Assembly (NCBI GenBank): GCA_963693085.1 | Contig: OY856409.1 | Location: 1,621,411,211-1,621,475,210 of the forward strand | Direction of reading: 5' to 3' | DNA from: Alisma plantago-aquatica | Lineage: Eukaryota > Streptophyta > Magnoliopsida > Alismatales > Alismataceae | DNA: 64,000 nucleotides | Shown: positions 47,701 to 59,512 of the stretch, piece by piece | Numbering within the stretch: the first letter of the stretch is position 1 | Layout: each line of letters begins with the position of its first letter | Made by a program: the position numbers and the translations under genes | The notes under the pieces: model-generated | The model's input: the letters and a program-made list of their open reading frames with translations, nothing else | The model's database searches: none | Told to the model about the DNA's origin: nothing

Positions 47701-49336
47701 TCTATGTTTTTCATTTTATTCCATTCTTCTTCCTCCTCCTATCCTTTCATTTACCCTTATTTTTGTTGAAAATTAAGAAAAATAAGAATCACAAAGATGA
47801 TGTTTGGTTGATTTGAATTTTATCAAACAAACTAAACTTCTTATGATCATTTTGATAATACTCATATAAAAGGCCAATAAGTTTATATGATTGAGTGATT
47901 CTTGGTCTAGGCAATGACTATCTGATAGAAGATCATACTAGTAGATCCTTACATTAAAAGTTTATAGGACTTCTATAGAAGTTGAAACAAATTTCTTCTG
48001 TTGTATATAATATTAGACTTAGCAATTGTATATGTGTCACCATTCAACACTTGGCGTGCCTTTGATTTCATTTTTAGATAAAAGAACATTTCATAATATG
48101 ATTTTCAACATGGTAGCACCTGGTAGTGCATAATAATAAAGTTGCTTTGCTTTTACAACATAGTTTCTTGATCAAATAATTATTAATATATATAAAGAGT
48201 CATCCATGAAGGATCTTTTTAAATATCGAGAGAATGGATACATTTTCTCCTTCAAATGTTAAATAATGTTCCCTACAATACAAATGAATGTGAACAAGCA
48301 TAAAATAAATTGTTTACTTGAACGATCTTGAAGTGCATGTCAATATATAAATATCGAATTATTCTTGCATTGATTCCTCTTAATGAACTACTAGATGAAG
48401 CTATATATACACACTACAATCTACATTTATATGTTTATGGTTAAATGAAATAAATTAGGTACATAAATAAACTAAATGATTTAAGAAAAGAAAATTGATC
48501 TATAACCAAATGTGTTTCCCATATTTATTTATCAAATGATTTTGAGATACATTTTCATAAAAAGAAAGTATGAGCTTATGTTACATATATGCAAAGTATT
48601 GAAAACTAAATCACATAAAAAGAAGTCATATAACTCAATCATATCTTTATAGGCTAGTAATAATCTAACATTGGCTTCAATGGAACACTATGTAAGAGCT
48701 TCGAGGAGACAATTTTTTGTGGGGTGGGTGTAGGGAGGAATCTCTATAGTATAAAAGGGAGGGACTAGAATAGGTAGAGAAGAGAATCTTGTATGATCTT
48801 ACTGTAGGCTATCTAAAAAAGATGGTAACATTATAGCATGAATGTGTTACAAGTGATTTGTGATGTTCACTTTTAGTGAACACGATAATGTTTTATTGTT
48901 AAGAGATTATAATAAGGAAATCACACACCAAGTGGTACATTATCTAAACGTATCATTGCTAATAAGAAAGTTTTCTAGTCCAACAACTTTTCACACGCTC
49001 ATTGCCATCCAACATTTCAAGAACAAGAGTGAAGCTTGAAGAAAGTAGCTAAGGAGTTTAAATAGAAGAATGGATGGATTATAAAGAAAACTTTATAGGG
49101 TTCAAATGAAAGAAGAAGAAGAAGGGGAAACTCAATTACTTGAGGGTGGAAGCTCATATCCATCTGAAAGGAAATGAAAATCCATAAAAATGTAGGAGCT
49201 ACTTGATTACAACAATATTTGTTGGTCGACGATCACAACAATATCATTATGCACTAATGGTGGCACATCGCCTATATGCTTTTGAGATGTAACTTTTAAG
49301 CCTATAAAGCATTGGTTTAGTCATATTTGTGTTCTA
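44705..49336. other. Unassigned AT-rich DNA
   Basis: No gene is supported. Open frames such as 46290-46487 minus and 46541-46768 plus have no domain. TATAAAAGGGAGG at about 48758 and the perfect hairpin GTTCACTTTTAGTGAAC at about 48869 are isolated motifs. The region could include more decayed LTR elements. A G homopolymer lies at 49381-49390, in the LTR that follows. Confidence 0.4.
45640..46080. repeat. Short direct and inverted repeats around GTTGTAGATRTGC
   Basis: GTTGTAGATATGCATTATTG at about 45665 and GTTGTAGATGTGCTTCTTTC at about 45783 are direct repeats. TTTTATCACTAAAAC near 45690 and GTTTTGGTGATAAAAC near 45759 are inverted. CTACAACAT words also recur. This resembles subterminal repeats of DNA transposons such as CACTA, but no ends were found. 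Confidence 0.3.
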
Positions 49337-49491
49337 TGTTGAGAAGGAGATAAGGGAGATTACAAAAAGATTATGCAATGTGGGGGGGGGCACATAGCTC
49401 TTATTCATGAGAGCATATAAAGAATTACACATACAAAAATTGACCTAATATGTAAACATCATATTCGTTATCTAAATCTTATTTCTTTACA
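49337..49491 (-). mobile_element. Short LTR, about 155 bp
   Basis: On the minus strand it starts TGTAAAGAAATAAG at 49491 and ends TTCTCAACA at 49337, with TG...CA limits. It is preceded by a polypurine run AAAATGGAGGAGGGGAGAC (49492-49510). That fits the 3' LTR of a small-LTR Copia element whose interior would lie to the right. No partner LTR or pol motif was found. Confidence 0.4.
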
Positions 49492-49510
49492 GTCTCCCCT
49501 CCTCCATTTT

Positions 49511-50268
49511 ACGTATCAAACATCCTCAGACTTCCCAAAGTTTTCCCATAACATGCCTTGGACTCTAAACAATCATGTCTAATAATCTCGATTAAGTTAG
49601 TTACTAATTGAAAACTAAAAATTCTCAAAGCCGAGAAAAATAATATGATTTATCTATATAAAGTACGTCATTAAACATTATTCAAAAATCTCTAATAAAT
49701 TCTCATAATTAAGTTCCTTCTTTAGACACAAATTTTCTAAATTTTAGATCAATCTAACTTCTAGATCTCAAGATATGATAAAACCAACCTTTATTATTTG
49801 TTCTCAATAATGAAGAATATCTCTCATTATCTTTATTATCATACCTTTCCTAGTTTTAAAAGAGAAAGAACTCCAACCCTCATGAAACTCGTGCCACTAC
49901 CTCATCGTATAATAGTAAGACTACAACATATTTGTTTATTGTATTCTTATAATGCTAATACGATATTTGACTACTTTTGCATAAAACACCGTTATGATCA
50001 TAACTTCTCACATAAATCAATGTTACCAACCACATTTGGGCCAGAAATTTTCTCATGATATATTGACAACGGAATTCTATTTATAAAATTTACAACTCTT
50101 TGATGGTTCACTCCACTTTTACCCCTTAATGCCTAGAAAGCACGAAATGAGCTCAAATTGGGCTCACTACCGATAACATAGAACCAATGATGTCAATGAG
50201 GTCTTTCGGGATTTTGATTATAAATAACCATGTTGATATACCAGACAGTAAAATTTTGGGGCGTCACA
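49511..50268 (-). mobile_element. Possible Gypsy LTR end
   Basis: The minus strand starts TGTGACGCCCCAAAATTTTA at 50268, a common opening for plant Gypsy LTRs. The other end and any coding part could not be found. The rest of the interval is AT-rich and unassigned. Confidence 0.3.
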
Positions 50269-50559
50269 GGATGAGTTATATAATTTATACAGGCGGCTGC
50301 AAATCATTTCTTCTATTATCTCGCAGTAACTTACTTTTCGAATGAATCATGCAAGGATGGCAGGTTCTTTTTGATGAAGGGCCGGTCAATGAAGCAACCT
50401 AAGTTCAAATTCTTGAAAACATCCTTGGTTGGTCCAAGTGAGGAGTGGCAGGTCCCTACTGTACGTCCGGGTACATGTGTGGCAAGATAGGATCTTCCCC
50501 TATCGTTGGTCCAAGAAATTTGCTTGATGCGATCATTAATGAGAAGGCTTTGCGTGGTG

Positions 50560-51535
50560 AAATGCACGTATGTTAACGATAAGGTGACAAGATTACTAAG
50601 GTCTTGGCCAACATGATAAAGCCGTTGATGAATGAGATTATATCTGAAAATCAAAGTGCCTTCATTGGCAGGAGAATGATTTCACAATGGTTTAGTAGCC
50701 TATGAGATGTTCAATACTATGAAGCATAGAAGAAAGGGGAAGGAAGGGTTGATGACTCTTAAATTGGATATGAGCAAGGCATATGATAGGGTGGAGTGGT
50801 CGTTCCTGGAAAGGGTAATGAGGAGAATGGGTTTTCCGGATACTTGGAGAAATAAAGTAATGGAGTGTGTGACTAGCGTCTCCCACAAGTTCATCGTCAA
50901 TGGCAACAAAAGGGGATCTTCAAACCTGTCTAGAGGACTTCGCCAAGGTGATCCTATCTCTCCCTATCTCTTTCTTTTTTGCGCTGAAGCTCTCTCTTTT
51001 TCTCTATCCAAAGCAGCACAGGACAATAGAATCCATGGGATAAGAATTTACAGACGGGCACCATGTGTTACTCACCTTCTCTTTGCAGACGATAGCATTG
51101 TTTTCACACGGGCTACCTCAGAAGAATGCTCCGCTTTAGCTGATATTTTCAGCCAATATGAGAGGGCATCCGGACAGAAAATTAACTATGAGAAGACAGA
51201 GGTATCTTTCAGTGCGAACGTCACAGAAGAAAGGCGAGAGATGATAAAGAACTAGCTGCAAGTAAGGGAGGTGGATAGGCATGAGAAGTATCTGGGTCTC
51301 CCTACGGTGGTGGGGAGGTCAAAGAAAGTTGTCTTTGTTGCGATAAAGGATAGAGTGTGGAAAAAATTACAGGGATGGAAGGAGCAACTCCTGTCTAAGG
51401 CAGGCAAAGAGGTTTTGATCAAGGCAGTCATCCAAGCTATTCCTATGTACCTTATGAGCATCTTTAAAATTCCAGACGGACTTATTGATGAAATCCATGC
51501 GATGATGGCATGATTTTGGTGGGGGTCCAAGGAAG
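50560..51535 (+). pseudogene. L1 reverse transcriptase
   Basis: Landmarks are IISENQSAFI-like sequence with a frameshift (about 50637-50680), LKLDMSKAYDRVEWSFLERV (50761), GLRQGDPISPYLFLFCAEAL (50938) and FADDSIVF (51085), the catalytic FADD box. LGLPTVVGRSKK (51295) and MYLMSIFKIP (51446) follow. An amber stop at 51253-51255 and an opal stop at 51511-51513 (in MMA-stop-FWWGS) break the frame. The protein copied LINE RNA into DNA at the nick. Stops make it inactive. Confidence 0.9.
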
Positions 51536-51555
51536 GGGAGAGGAAGATTCATTGG

Positions 51556-52500
51556 ATGAGTTGGGAGAGGTTGTGTAGGCCCAAAGAAGGAGGAGGGATG
51601 GGGTTTAGAGATCTAAAGGCTTTCAACCAGGCGTTGTTAGCTAAACAAGGATGGAGGTTGGCGGTGCATGAAGAGTCCCTAGCTGCCAGGATTTTAAAAG
51701 CTAAATATTACAAGTCCTCGTCTATCTTACATGTCGAGTTGGGGGGCAATCCTAGCTATACCTGGAGGAGCATATGGGGAGCTTTGCAGCTAGTAAAGAA
51801 TGGTTTTATATGGAGGGTGGGGGATGGAAAAGGGATTCACATTTATGGGGACAGGTGGATTCCACAACTTGGAGGCACGGTGCACATGTATTTGGTTAAC
51901 GGCCCGGTGGAGTATAGATGGGTGAGTGATTTGAATTGCAGTGATACGAGATGGTGGCGTAGGGAGGCGGTGGAAACTTGCTTTCCCAACCACATTGCCA
52001 AGATCGTTCTTAATATCCCACTACCCCGACGGTCCATAGAGGACATTCTTTTCTGGGAGATAGGGAGCAAGGGGCTTTTTTCTGTCCGGAGTGCATATTT
52101 CTTTATTAGAGCGGGTGCTGACTTGGTGGATGGAGTTGAAGGGGAATCCTGGAAAAAATTATGGAAACAAGGCTGGCCACCAAAATTAAAGCACTTTATC
52201 TGGAGAGCTCTTAGGAACATTCTTCCCACCAAGGTGGAGCTACAGAGGAAGCAGGTGACGCAAGACGATGGATGTCACCATTGTGGACAGAGGGAGGACA
52301 CTTCACATGTGTTTCTCTATTGTGATATAGCGAGGAAGATATGGGCCACAGAGGACTTTGACATGTTGGGGCAATTGGACGTACATGACGTGTTGAGCTT
52401 TGTGAGCAGCCTTATGGATGAGGAGGACTTTCAGCGCAAGGAAGAGGGAGACGCACTTTTATGGGCTACGTGGGAAGCCAGAAACAAATTTCTTTTTTAG
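51556..52500 (+). pseudogene. L1 C-terminal region with zinc-binding motif
   Basis: This continues the reverse transcriptase frame after the opal stop. It contains MSWERLCRPKEGGGMGFRDL and NQALLAKQGWRL, then WKQGWPPKLKHFIWRALRN (52150-52210). The zinc-binding motif CHHCGQREDTSHVFLYC (52270-52325) follows. This order is typical of plant L1 ORF2 proteins (zf-RVT). The frame ends at an amber stop at 52498-52500 and then resumes in the RNase H region. Confidence 0.85.
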
Positions 52501-53154
52501 GAGCACCCACCTTTTCTTCCGGGTCTAGCAGCGAGCTTCATCAATCTTGTGAAGGAGCATGCACGATACCACACTGCAGTGAGCAGATCATATTTGCACT
52601 CTTTGGCCTCGAGACTTATCACTTGGCGTCGACCACCACCGGGCAGCATTAAAATCAACACGGATGCATCGTTTTCCTCCTCGGGTGAGAGTGGTTGCGG
52701 TGCATCTTTTAGGAATGAGCATGGTCAACTTTTATAGACCTTCCAATGCCATCTAGAGCAACCGTACTCAGTGCTTAGTGCGGAGGGTATGGCTGCTCTA
52801 AATGGCATGCATCTTGCGCTTAGGAAGGGTTTTTTGGACGTGGTGGTGGAGACGGATTTCTTTCTTCTAGTGGAGGCGGTCAAGAAGGGAAGTGGTGGTC
52901 GGGGCTACGAGGACATCATCGTTCGTGACATTATCGATCTTTCCCTTAGTTTTCTTTCTTTTAATTTTTGTTTTATTAGAAGGCAAGGTAATAGAGTAGC
53001 TCATGCCTTGGCCTCTTCTGCCTGTCATTTTATTACCCCTCACTGCATAAGGGAGGGTTTTGAGGATCGGATCCTTGTACTTGTTGCAGTGCGATTTGAT
53101 CACTTAATAAAATGGCGGGCACCCTTTATCAAAAAAAAAAAAAGTGACAGATGA
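52501..53154 (+). pseudogene. L1 RNase H domain
   Basis: IKINTDASFSSSGESGCG (52650) carries the first catalytic Asp, AEGMAALNGMHLAL (52780) the Glu, and VVVETDFFLLVEAV (52845) the next Asp. RRQGNRVAHALASSACHF (52978) is the usual end. An amber stop at about 52736 and a frame change split the domain. RNase H at the end of ORF2 is known from one lineage of plant L1 elements. Confidence 0.85.
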
Positions 53155-53898
53155 AAGCTCAGAAAGATAAGAATACGACATATCAAACAAGAACGGTGTC
53201 GAACATGTAGATTCTTCATGTGCCCAAACTCATTGGAAACATCATTATCAGTTTCTTGTAATCCACTCGCTTGCGTTTTGTACACATCTATTTCTTAATT
53301 TGTGATTGTTCTGTCGTTTTAAGCGCCCATGTGCGGCATATCTAGCTAATCGATTTCCCCAGCATGAGAGTCTCCGTCCTGAGGTGAAAAGACAATAGCT
53401 CTGCTAACAATTATGTATGGCAAACCGCCGACATGCAGTTGATGAAGTCTGACTCCATGTATGCTCTAGTTTATGAAAGAACCCGAACAAGATTGCCGCG
53501 GGCAGACGCAATGGTTGGCTCGTCTATACGAAAGGACAGTAATGTAGAAGAAGAGAGCTGGAGTGCAATATGATGGACCGGTGTAAGAAAGAAGAGGGAA
53601 GCAAATAAAATTAGCGACAAACATCGACCGGGACAGAGTTGCATGCCGCTTCCTAGAACAGAGAAAATGCTAGAAGCGTGCCTTGCATGCATTTAGTTAG
53701 CTGACTTGCTGCTACCCTCAGAACCCTACAGGACGTCTTCGCCCTCATTAACAAGCTACCAGGACAAAGATCTCTGCCGCTTTACTGGTACCGCAATGCA
53801 ACAGTGCACAGCACAGCAGCACTGGCGAAGACCACGGGACCAGATATGATGGACTGCACACCGCCCAGTGCCCCAAGCTACTTCCCTGTTTCCCACGA
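53144..53898. other. Unassigned interval between two LINEs
   Basis: Base composition is closer to balanced than in the AT-rich blocks. Open frames at 53100-53285 and 53471-53692 minus have no domain. It could be host single-copy DNA or an unrecognised element. Confidence 0.4.
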
Positions 53899-55735
53899 CT
53901 ATGTCCCCAGCACTTTGAATGCGTATGGCTCCGGGTCATATCTACCGCGATCGTTTGCTGCTTCCGAGGTTCTGACTTTGATGCCTTCCTTTATAGTGTA
54001 AAGCCACTTGTTGCTCACGCAAACCCTAGCTACGCAGCCAGCTGATGCGTTATGTGAGGAGAGGGCATGTATCGGACATGCATTGCATGAATGCGTACAC
54101 AACCATCTACCGAGTTGGGAGGGAAGGTGGCTAGGGTGTGTTCCCATATTGTCTCTCCTAAGGATATCTAAAGCCGATTTCACCGTAAATAGTTCGTTCT
54201 TACAAGACATCCAGATAGGTGTATCCTCCACCTCTAAAATAGAGCTAAGCCATTTTAATTCCCTCATTGGTGAGCAGACCCCTAAGGATCACAAGGTCCC
54301 AAGATATGTGTCCCCTTAAAAGAACCCTAGTCCTAAGGTTTGGGTTCAAGGTCCACACCATCCAACTTCCAAAGTTCTAAGTCTCTCATCCCCCTAAAGA
54401 GCACTCCAAAAAGGGTTATTGCCCGATGAAATATCGTACCTAACTTCCTTCATAATTATTGGGAAAACATCCCAAATTCTCCTCCAGTACACGAAACACG
54501 ATGTACCTCTTTTGAGATGTCTAGTGTGGGTTAGGCTGTGAGTTCATCTATCGTTGCCATATTTCTTGATGCAAAATCTAACCCATAATGAAGAGCCCTG
54601 CAAGATATTCCATCCCGCCTTCATAAGGTTAGCTTGGTACTTACCCAGTTGCCTCTGGATTCTCATCCCATCCTCTAGGGTTGGGGATGCCACAAGGTCA
54701 CATCTAAACCAATGATGTCTCCTGGAACCCACTTTGGATTCCCAAAGGTATCCAATCAAATTCTTTTCTATGATCCTTAAGGTCACCTTGGGTACCACAC
54801 AAGAATTAAAGTAATGGATGGGTATGGCTGACAAAAATGATTTGACATGTGTAATCTTACCAACAAAGGATAGCAAATTACCGACCCAAGATGTGATTCT
54901 CTTTGTGATTTTGTTCCGTAGGAAATTATAATGCTTAATTATTATCTTTCCTCTAACAAAAGGTACACCCATGTAGCCTATCTGGTAACTCTTCTGTGCA
55001 TCCCCAAGCTTTTAGAAGTTCCACCTTTCTATGGTCTGAAGTCTTACCTGCCATAACAACTGATTTATCCTTACTTGTTTTTTGACATGTGTTGTGTCCA
55101 TGATCCTCAAGAATCATGTCCAACCTATCCTTAGGGTTTTTGGCAATATTCATAAAAAATATAAGATCATCGACAAACATAAGATAGGATGGAACCACCC
55201 CTTAACAACAAGTCCTAAATCACACAATTCGTCCATTATCTACATCCTTACATATGTATCTCCTTACATCTCTTGAGCTAGAACAAAAAGGAGTGGTGAA
55301 AGTGGGTCATCCTACTTTAAGCCTCTAGATGATTGAAAAACCCCAATTGTTGTACCATTAAGGGAGATAGAGAACCAACGCTAGTAAACAATGTTCATGA
55401 TAGATTTAATGACAATGTGATTAAATCCAACCACTAGTAAAACACTCTCCCAAAAAATACATTCAACTATGTCAAATGTTTTAGACATATCAATTTTATA
55501 TGCTAAATTCACCATCCCTTTATTCCCTATATGTCATAAATGATATCTTGTGCCAGTCTAAATGTTATCGCTAATGTTCCTCTCATTTATAAACACCACT
55601 TGTTCAGGGGAAATCAATTTGGGAAAAAATTCAAAAGTCTGGATAATACGACTTTGGATACATCCTAAGGGAGACATTACCCACGCCTAAAGCCTTTGAA
55701 CCATATATTTGCTCTGGGACCTCTCTCTTAATTAG
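53899..55735 (-). pseudogene. L1 LINE reverse transcriptase remnant
   Basis: Reading leftward: EQVVFINERNISDNI (about 55600), KIDMSKTFDIVECIFW (about 55480), RGLKQDDPLSPLLFVLA (about 55300) and a degraded FADD region near 55180. Then GYMGVPFVRGKI, HVKSFLSAIPIHYFNSC and LIGYLWESKVGSRRHHW (54972-54690). WNILQGSSLW and a final W...FTVKSALDILRR block (54190) follow. This is the standard L1 order from reverse transcriptase into the C-terminal region. Stops and shifts run throughout. It is a different, older L1 than the one at 50290-53143 and on the other strand. Confidence 0.8.
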
Positions 55736-57198
55736 AAATAGGTCTTACCCACTATTGCAAGACGAACACCTTACCTCCAAGGTCTTACCTATCTAAGAGC
55801 TAGTATTTTACCTCACAACATGCCTTACCCACTCTTGTAAGAAGCTCAATTCCTTCGTGTAAGACATCTCCTCCTTGCAACAAGTCTCCAGCCTTGAGGA
55901 TTTATCCACCAAGCTCCTTGGATCTTCTACCTTGTCCTGCTCCTTCACTTGGAGAAGATCTTCACACCTTCTTCAACCTTGAAGAAGAACAAAAACTCCT
56001 CCTTCACTCGGAGAAGATCACTTCAGCCTTTGCTCTTTGAGAAAGGGGATTGGGAAGTGGAGAGATGGAGAGATATACAAGATAACAATTAGGTAGCTCT
56101 CTTACTTGTCCTCAACCTTCACCAAGGACTTACCCACACTTGCATCAAGTCTTTAGCCTCATCAGGATTACCCACTCTTCTTGGATCTTCCACCTTGTCC
56201 TCTTTCACTTGGAGAAGATCTTCACACCTTCTTTAACCTTGAAGAAGAACAACAACTCCTTCACTCAGAAAAGATCATTTCAGCCTTTTCCCTTTGAGAA
56301 AGGGGATTGGAAAGTAGATAGATGGAGAGATTTACAAGGTAACAATGAGGTATCTCCCTTACAACATGCCTAACCCACTCATAATCACGAAATGCTTTGT
56401 AAATGAGAGAGAGAAATAGGCTTAAAGGATTGTAGAACACCCAACTATAGCATGGACCAAGGATAGCATGAATGAGAAACCTTGGAATGAACTCCAAGAT
56501 GTCCTATTTATAGTTGGGGGTGTTCCTTTGAGTGTGGGATCACTTTAGAACAAAAATAGCCATTTTACAACTTGCAACTGATCTATTTCCGTTGCTAACA
56601 ACTCTCCACAGTTGTAATCACTTTTTCTACATTTTTCGTACAGTGCATTTGGTCAAGTTTCAATAAAGGTAACTCGACCGATCCACTAACCGACAAAGTA
56701 AATTTTCATACTATCAGTCGAGTTTGTCTTATGGTAACTTGACCATAAGATAAAATTAACTTTGGTCAGAAAGTCGGTCGGTCAAGTTCTATAAGTGTAC
56801 AACTCGACTGATGCAACCATTTCCAAAAATCCATCACTGATCGGTCGAGATTCAAACTCAACCGATTAAAGTGCTATGACAAATTTTCCAAAATGATTTT
56901 TAAGTGATCACACGATGGAATTGATAGTCCCTGATTTTTTTCTCATCTTAGTTGTAAGTCATATCATCAATACATATGATTACAAAATATTCAAAGGTAG
57001 TTTGGAGTGCTTTCCACAAAAGTGCATTTGCTTTGCTTTTGACTTGAACTTGGACAAGGTAGTGCTTGTGCAAATTGATCCTTTTCATGTACCTAATGCC
57101 TAAAATCAATCTTAAACAAACATATTACATACATATGAGTGGAATGGTTAAGTCATTACCAAAATATATATGGATAATGTATAACTCTCAAGTCAACA
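55736..57198 (-). mobile_element. 3' LTR of the SIRE-type element
   Basis: On the minus strand it starts TGTTGACTTGAGAG at 57198, directly after the purine run AAAAAGGAGGAGAA. CTATAAATAG at 56504-56513 is the TATA box, matching TATAAATAGGAC in the other Copia element's LTRs. TCGACCGA-type words lie upstream of it (56640-56880). The far end abuts L1 sequence near 55700-55740 and could not be fixed. The length of about 1.46 kb is close to the 1.41 kb of the other element's LTRs. Confidence 0.65.
55917..56372. repeat. Tandem duplication, offset 263 bp, inside the SIRE LTR
   Basis: GATCTTCTACCTTGTCCTGC at 55921 recurs as GATCTTCCACCTTGTCCTCT at 56184. CTTGGAGAAGATCTTCACAC and GAGAAAGGGGATTGG also recur in the same order. 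The two copies are roughly 90% alike by eye. The duplication lies downstream of the TATA box, so it would be transcribed. Confidence 0.8.
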
Positions 57199-57901
57199 TT
57201 CTCCTCCTTTTTGACCATGATAAACCATTCCTCAACATATTGAAAAGGATATGTAAAGTTATACTTTGGCCTTGTGAATTTCTAGGGGATTCATAATTTG
57301 GACAATGTGAATTGATCCCCCTCAATTTATACTTACTCTTACATGCATAGTTAGTCATTCTACAAAAATCTATATTAAATGTATACTACATGGTCCTTTA
57401 GCAAGTCACATGATAAAACATATACTTAGACAACAAAAGGATCACATAGGTAGTAAAACAATATGGTTGAGCTTCAAAAGATCAAAATTCTCTCCCCCTT
57501 TTGGCATTATCAAAAAGTAAGGGGGTAGGAGATCATAAAAATGAGTCTTCTCCAAGAACAACCAAAAACATTAAACCACAAGATAAAACATGCAACCACA
57601 TAAAACACATCAAACAAAGATGAGAAAGAAACAAGTAACCTATGTCATAATCAAAATATGGATAACATGCCACCAACTCATGTGATATAGTCAACAAGAG
57701 AGTAAGGGTACATATGATTAAGATTACAACAGTGAAAGCATATTCTCAAAAACAACTACAAGCCAAAAGTGACAAAAATCTATATGATGATAGTACATCT
57801 CAGATAATGTACACAGATGTCTTACTACAAAATAGTCTAGAAAGATATATATAATCATCATCTAAAGACTAAGAACTAAAACATCTAAATGTCTAGTCTA
57901 T
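57199..57901 (-). other. Non-coding stretch between env-like ORF and 3' LTR
   Basis: This includes the polypurine tract (57199-57214) and a second purine run, AAAAGGGGGAGAGAAT on the minus strand at about 57488-57503. No coding motif was seen. Confidence 0.5.
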
Positions 57902-59512
57902 CTAAGTCCAAAGGGTCATTATCAACATCATCATCAAAAGCTTCAAGCTCATATTCCTCATCTCCATCTGAAGGTGCAACAGAGGAAACAACTTCACCTT
58001 TATCACCAGAGGCACCAACAAAGCCATCATTATCATCTGAACCATCCTCACCATCATAATCATATGCCTCCTCATTAGAAGTAGCAGCTTCCTCATCAAC
58101 CTAGTCGAGCATATCCTCATCGATAGAAGGACCAAAACCACAATTGGGCCACATGGCATTCTACTCATCCCAAGTCATGCCAAGATCATGGAGCTCCTTG
58201 GCCTGAGGGAAGGTGGGAGTAGAAGTGTCAAGGCCTGAAAACAGGATAGCTATGGGTGCAGAAGGGATATATAACACTCCAGGAGTAGATCCACCAACTA
58301 TAGAGGGTGTAGCAGTAGAAGGAGCAGGTGGAGGGGCCGAGTAGAAGTGATTCTGTGCATAGGAAGAATAATCACCACCTGGGTAGGGCTGGTAGGTAGG
58401 ATAAGCATGGGCTCAAGATAGGTTCACGGTTGACATGATTTGGCAAAGATCCTATTGTAGGTGCTCATGTGCCTATATGTTGTATGCCTATTGATGCACC
58501 ATGTAACCCATGACGGCTTCATTAAATATATTAAATGAGGAGTAGGCAGGTCAGCATGGTGGAGGAGGTGGAGGTTCTTGGGTGGAGATAGAGGCTCCAG
58601 GTGTGGTGTAAGAGGATGTAGGCACAAATGTTTTCTTAAGAGTGGTCTCATTGATGCAAACTCCTTTTTTAGAAGGTTTGTAATGAAGATCATGAAAAAG
58701 AGACTTTCTAGTGGTAGAGGTGAAAAGACCACAAATCAGGGTGGGTAGGGTGGGTGGGTATCTCAGGTATTCTTCCCAGAGTCAAAGTAGGTCATATGGT
58801 GGAGAACATATCTAAACCACTTGACTCTGATGTTTTTCAACATGCAAACATTAATCACCGCGATATTATAGTTGACTACCAAAGTGAGAATGTAGTTTTT
58901 AAGGTCGAAGGTAGAGGAAGGTAGGGTGGATTTCGTATTGTAGACAAACTAAAGATTCTTCAAGAACTTATGTATGTTAGGGAGAGTAATATCATATTTC
59001 TTGTAGAAGGCCTCAGGGTCTAGCAAGTTGAAATACTCAGGATAATCTTTCCTTCATGTGTTGTTTACCTCAGTACCATTGAAAAATACATTCAAGGTAT
59101 CTTCTGAGATAGAGAATTTCTTACCAGAAATCATGGAAGAATCATTTGAGTATTAGGCAGGTGTACAAGAGTGTCATAATTCTAGAACATAGTAGCATAA
59201 AACTCACGAACTGTCTTAGTGCTTGTGATGGAATTTTGATAGCACTGACGTTCGACACTCAGGGCAGTTAGGTGGTGATAAAAAAGCAACCCAACTACAT
59301 CATCTATGACTTTTTGCTTAATGGGGGCGAGGCTCAAACAAAGAACGAAAGGGTAAGGGGTTCATAGGAAGGAGCTCCTTGTACTAATTTGGAGCTTCAA
59401 TTGAGACAAAGAAGGTATCATCATAGGGAATGAGGTGAGAGTTGGATGAGGATGAAGGAACTCCAATAGGGGCGTCTCTCTTACTTCTATTTGAAGCCAT
59501 GGAGGGAAAATG
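57902..59512 (-). pseudogene. Decayed env-like third ORF of the SIRE-type element
   Basis: This begins near 59500 with MASNRSKRDAPIGVPSSSS and a TFFVSIEAP block, then runs leftward in several frames to an acidic stretch near 57900-58170. Position after pol, a SNRSKR-like start and a serine/proline-rich then acidic layout fit the extra ORF that SIRE-lineage Copia elements carry. That ORF is called env-like by position; membrane function in plants is unproven. Multiple stops and frameshifts make it non-functional. I see no clear transmembrane segment. Confidence 0.55.

Larger units (their letters stand above)
50290..53143 (+). mobile_element. 5'-truncated L1 LINE with poly(A) tail
   Basis: The element carries, in order, reverse transcriptase, a C-terminal zinc-binding region and an RNase H domain, and ends in A13 at 53131-53143. 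The endonuclease and ORF1 are missing, as is usual for 5'-truncated LINEs. The left edge is approximate. No target-site duplication was found. Compared with other elements here it is well preserved, with long open stretches. Confidence 0.85.

Noticed and set aside
49381..49390. Run of about ten G bases
   Set aside because: Homopolymer in an LTR; could be real slippage or a sequencing artefact. Nothing further follows from it.
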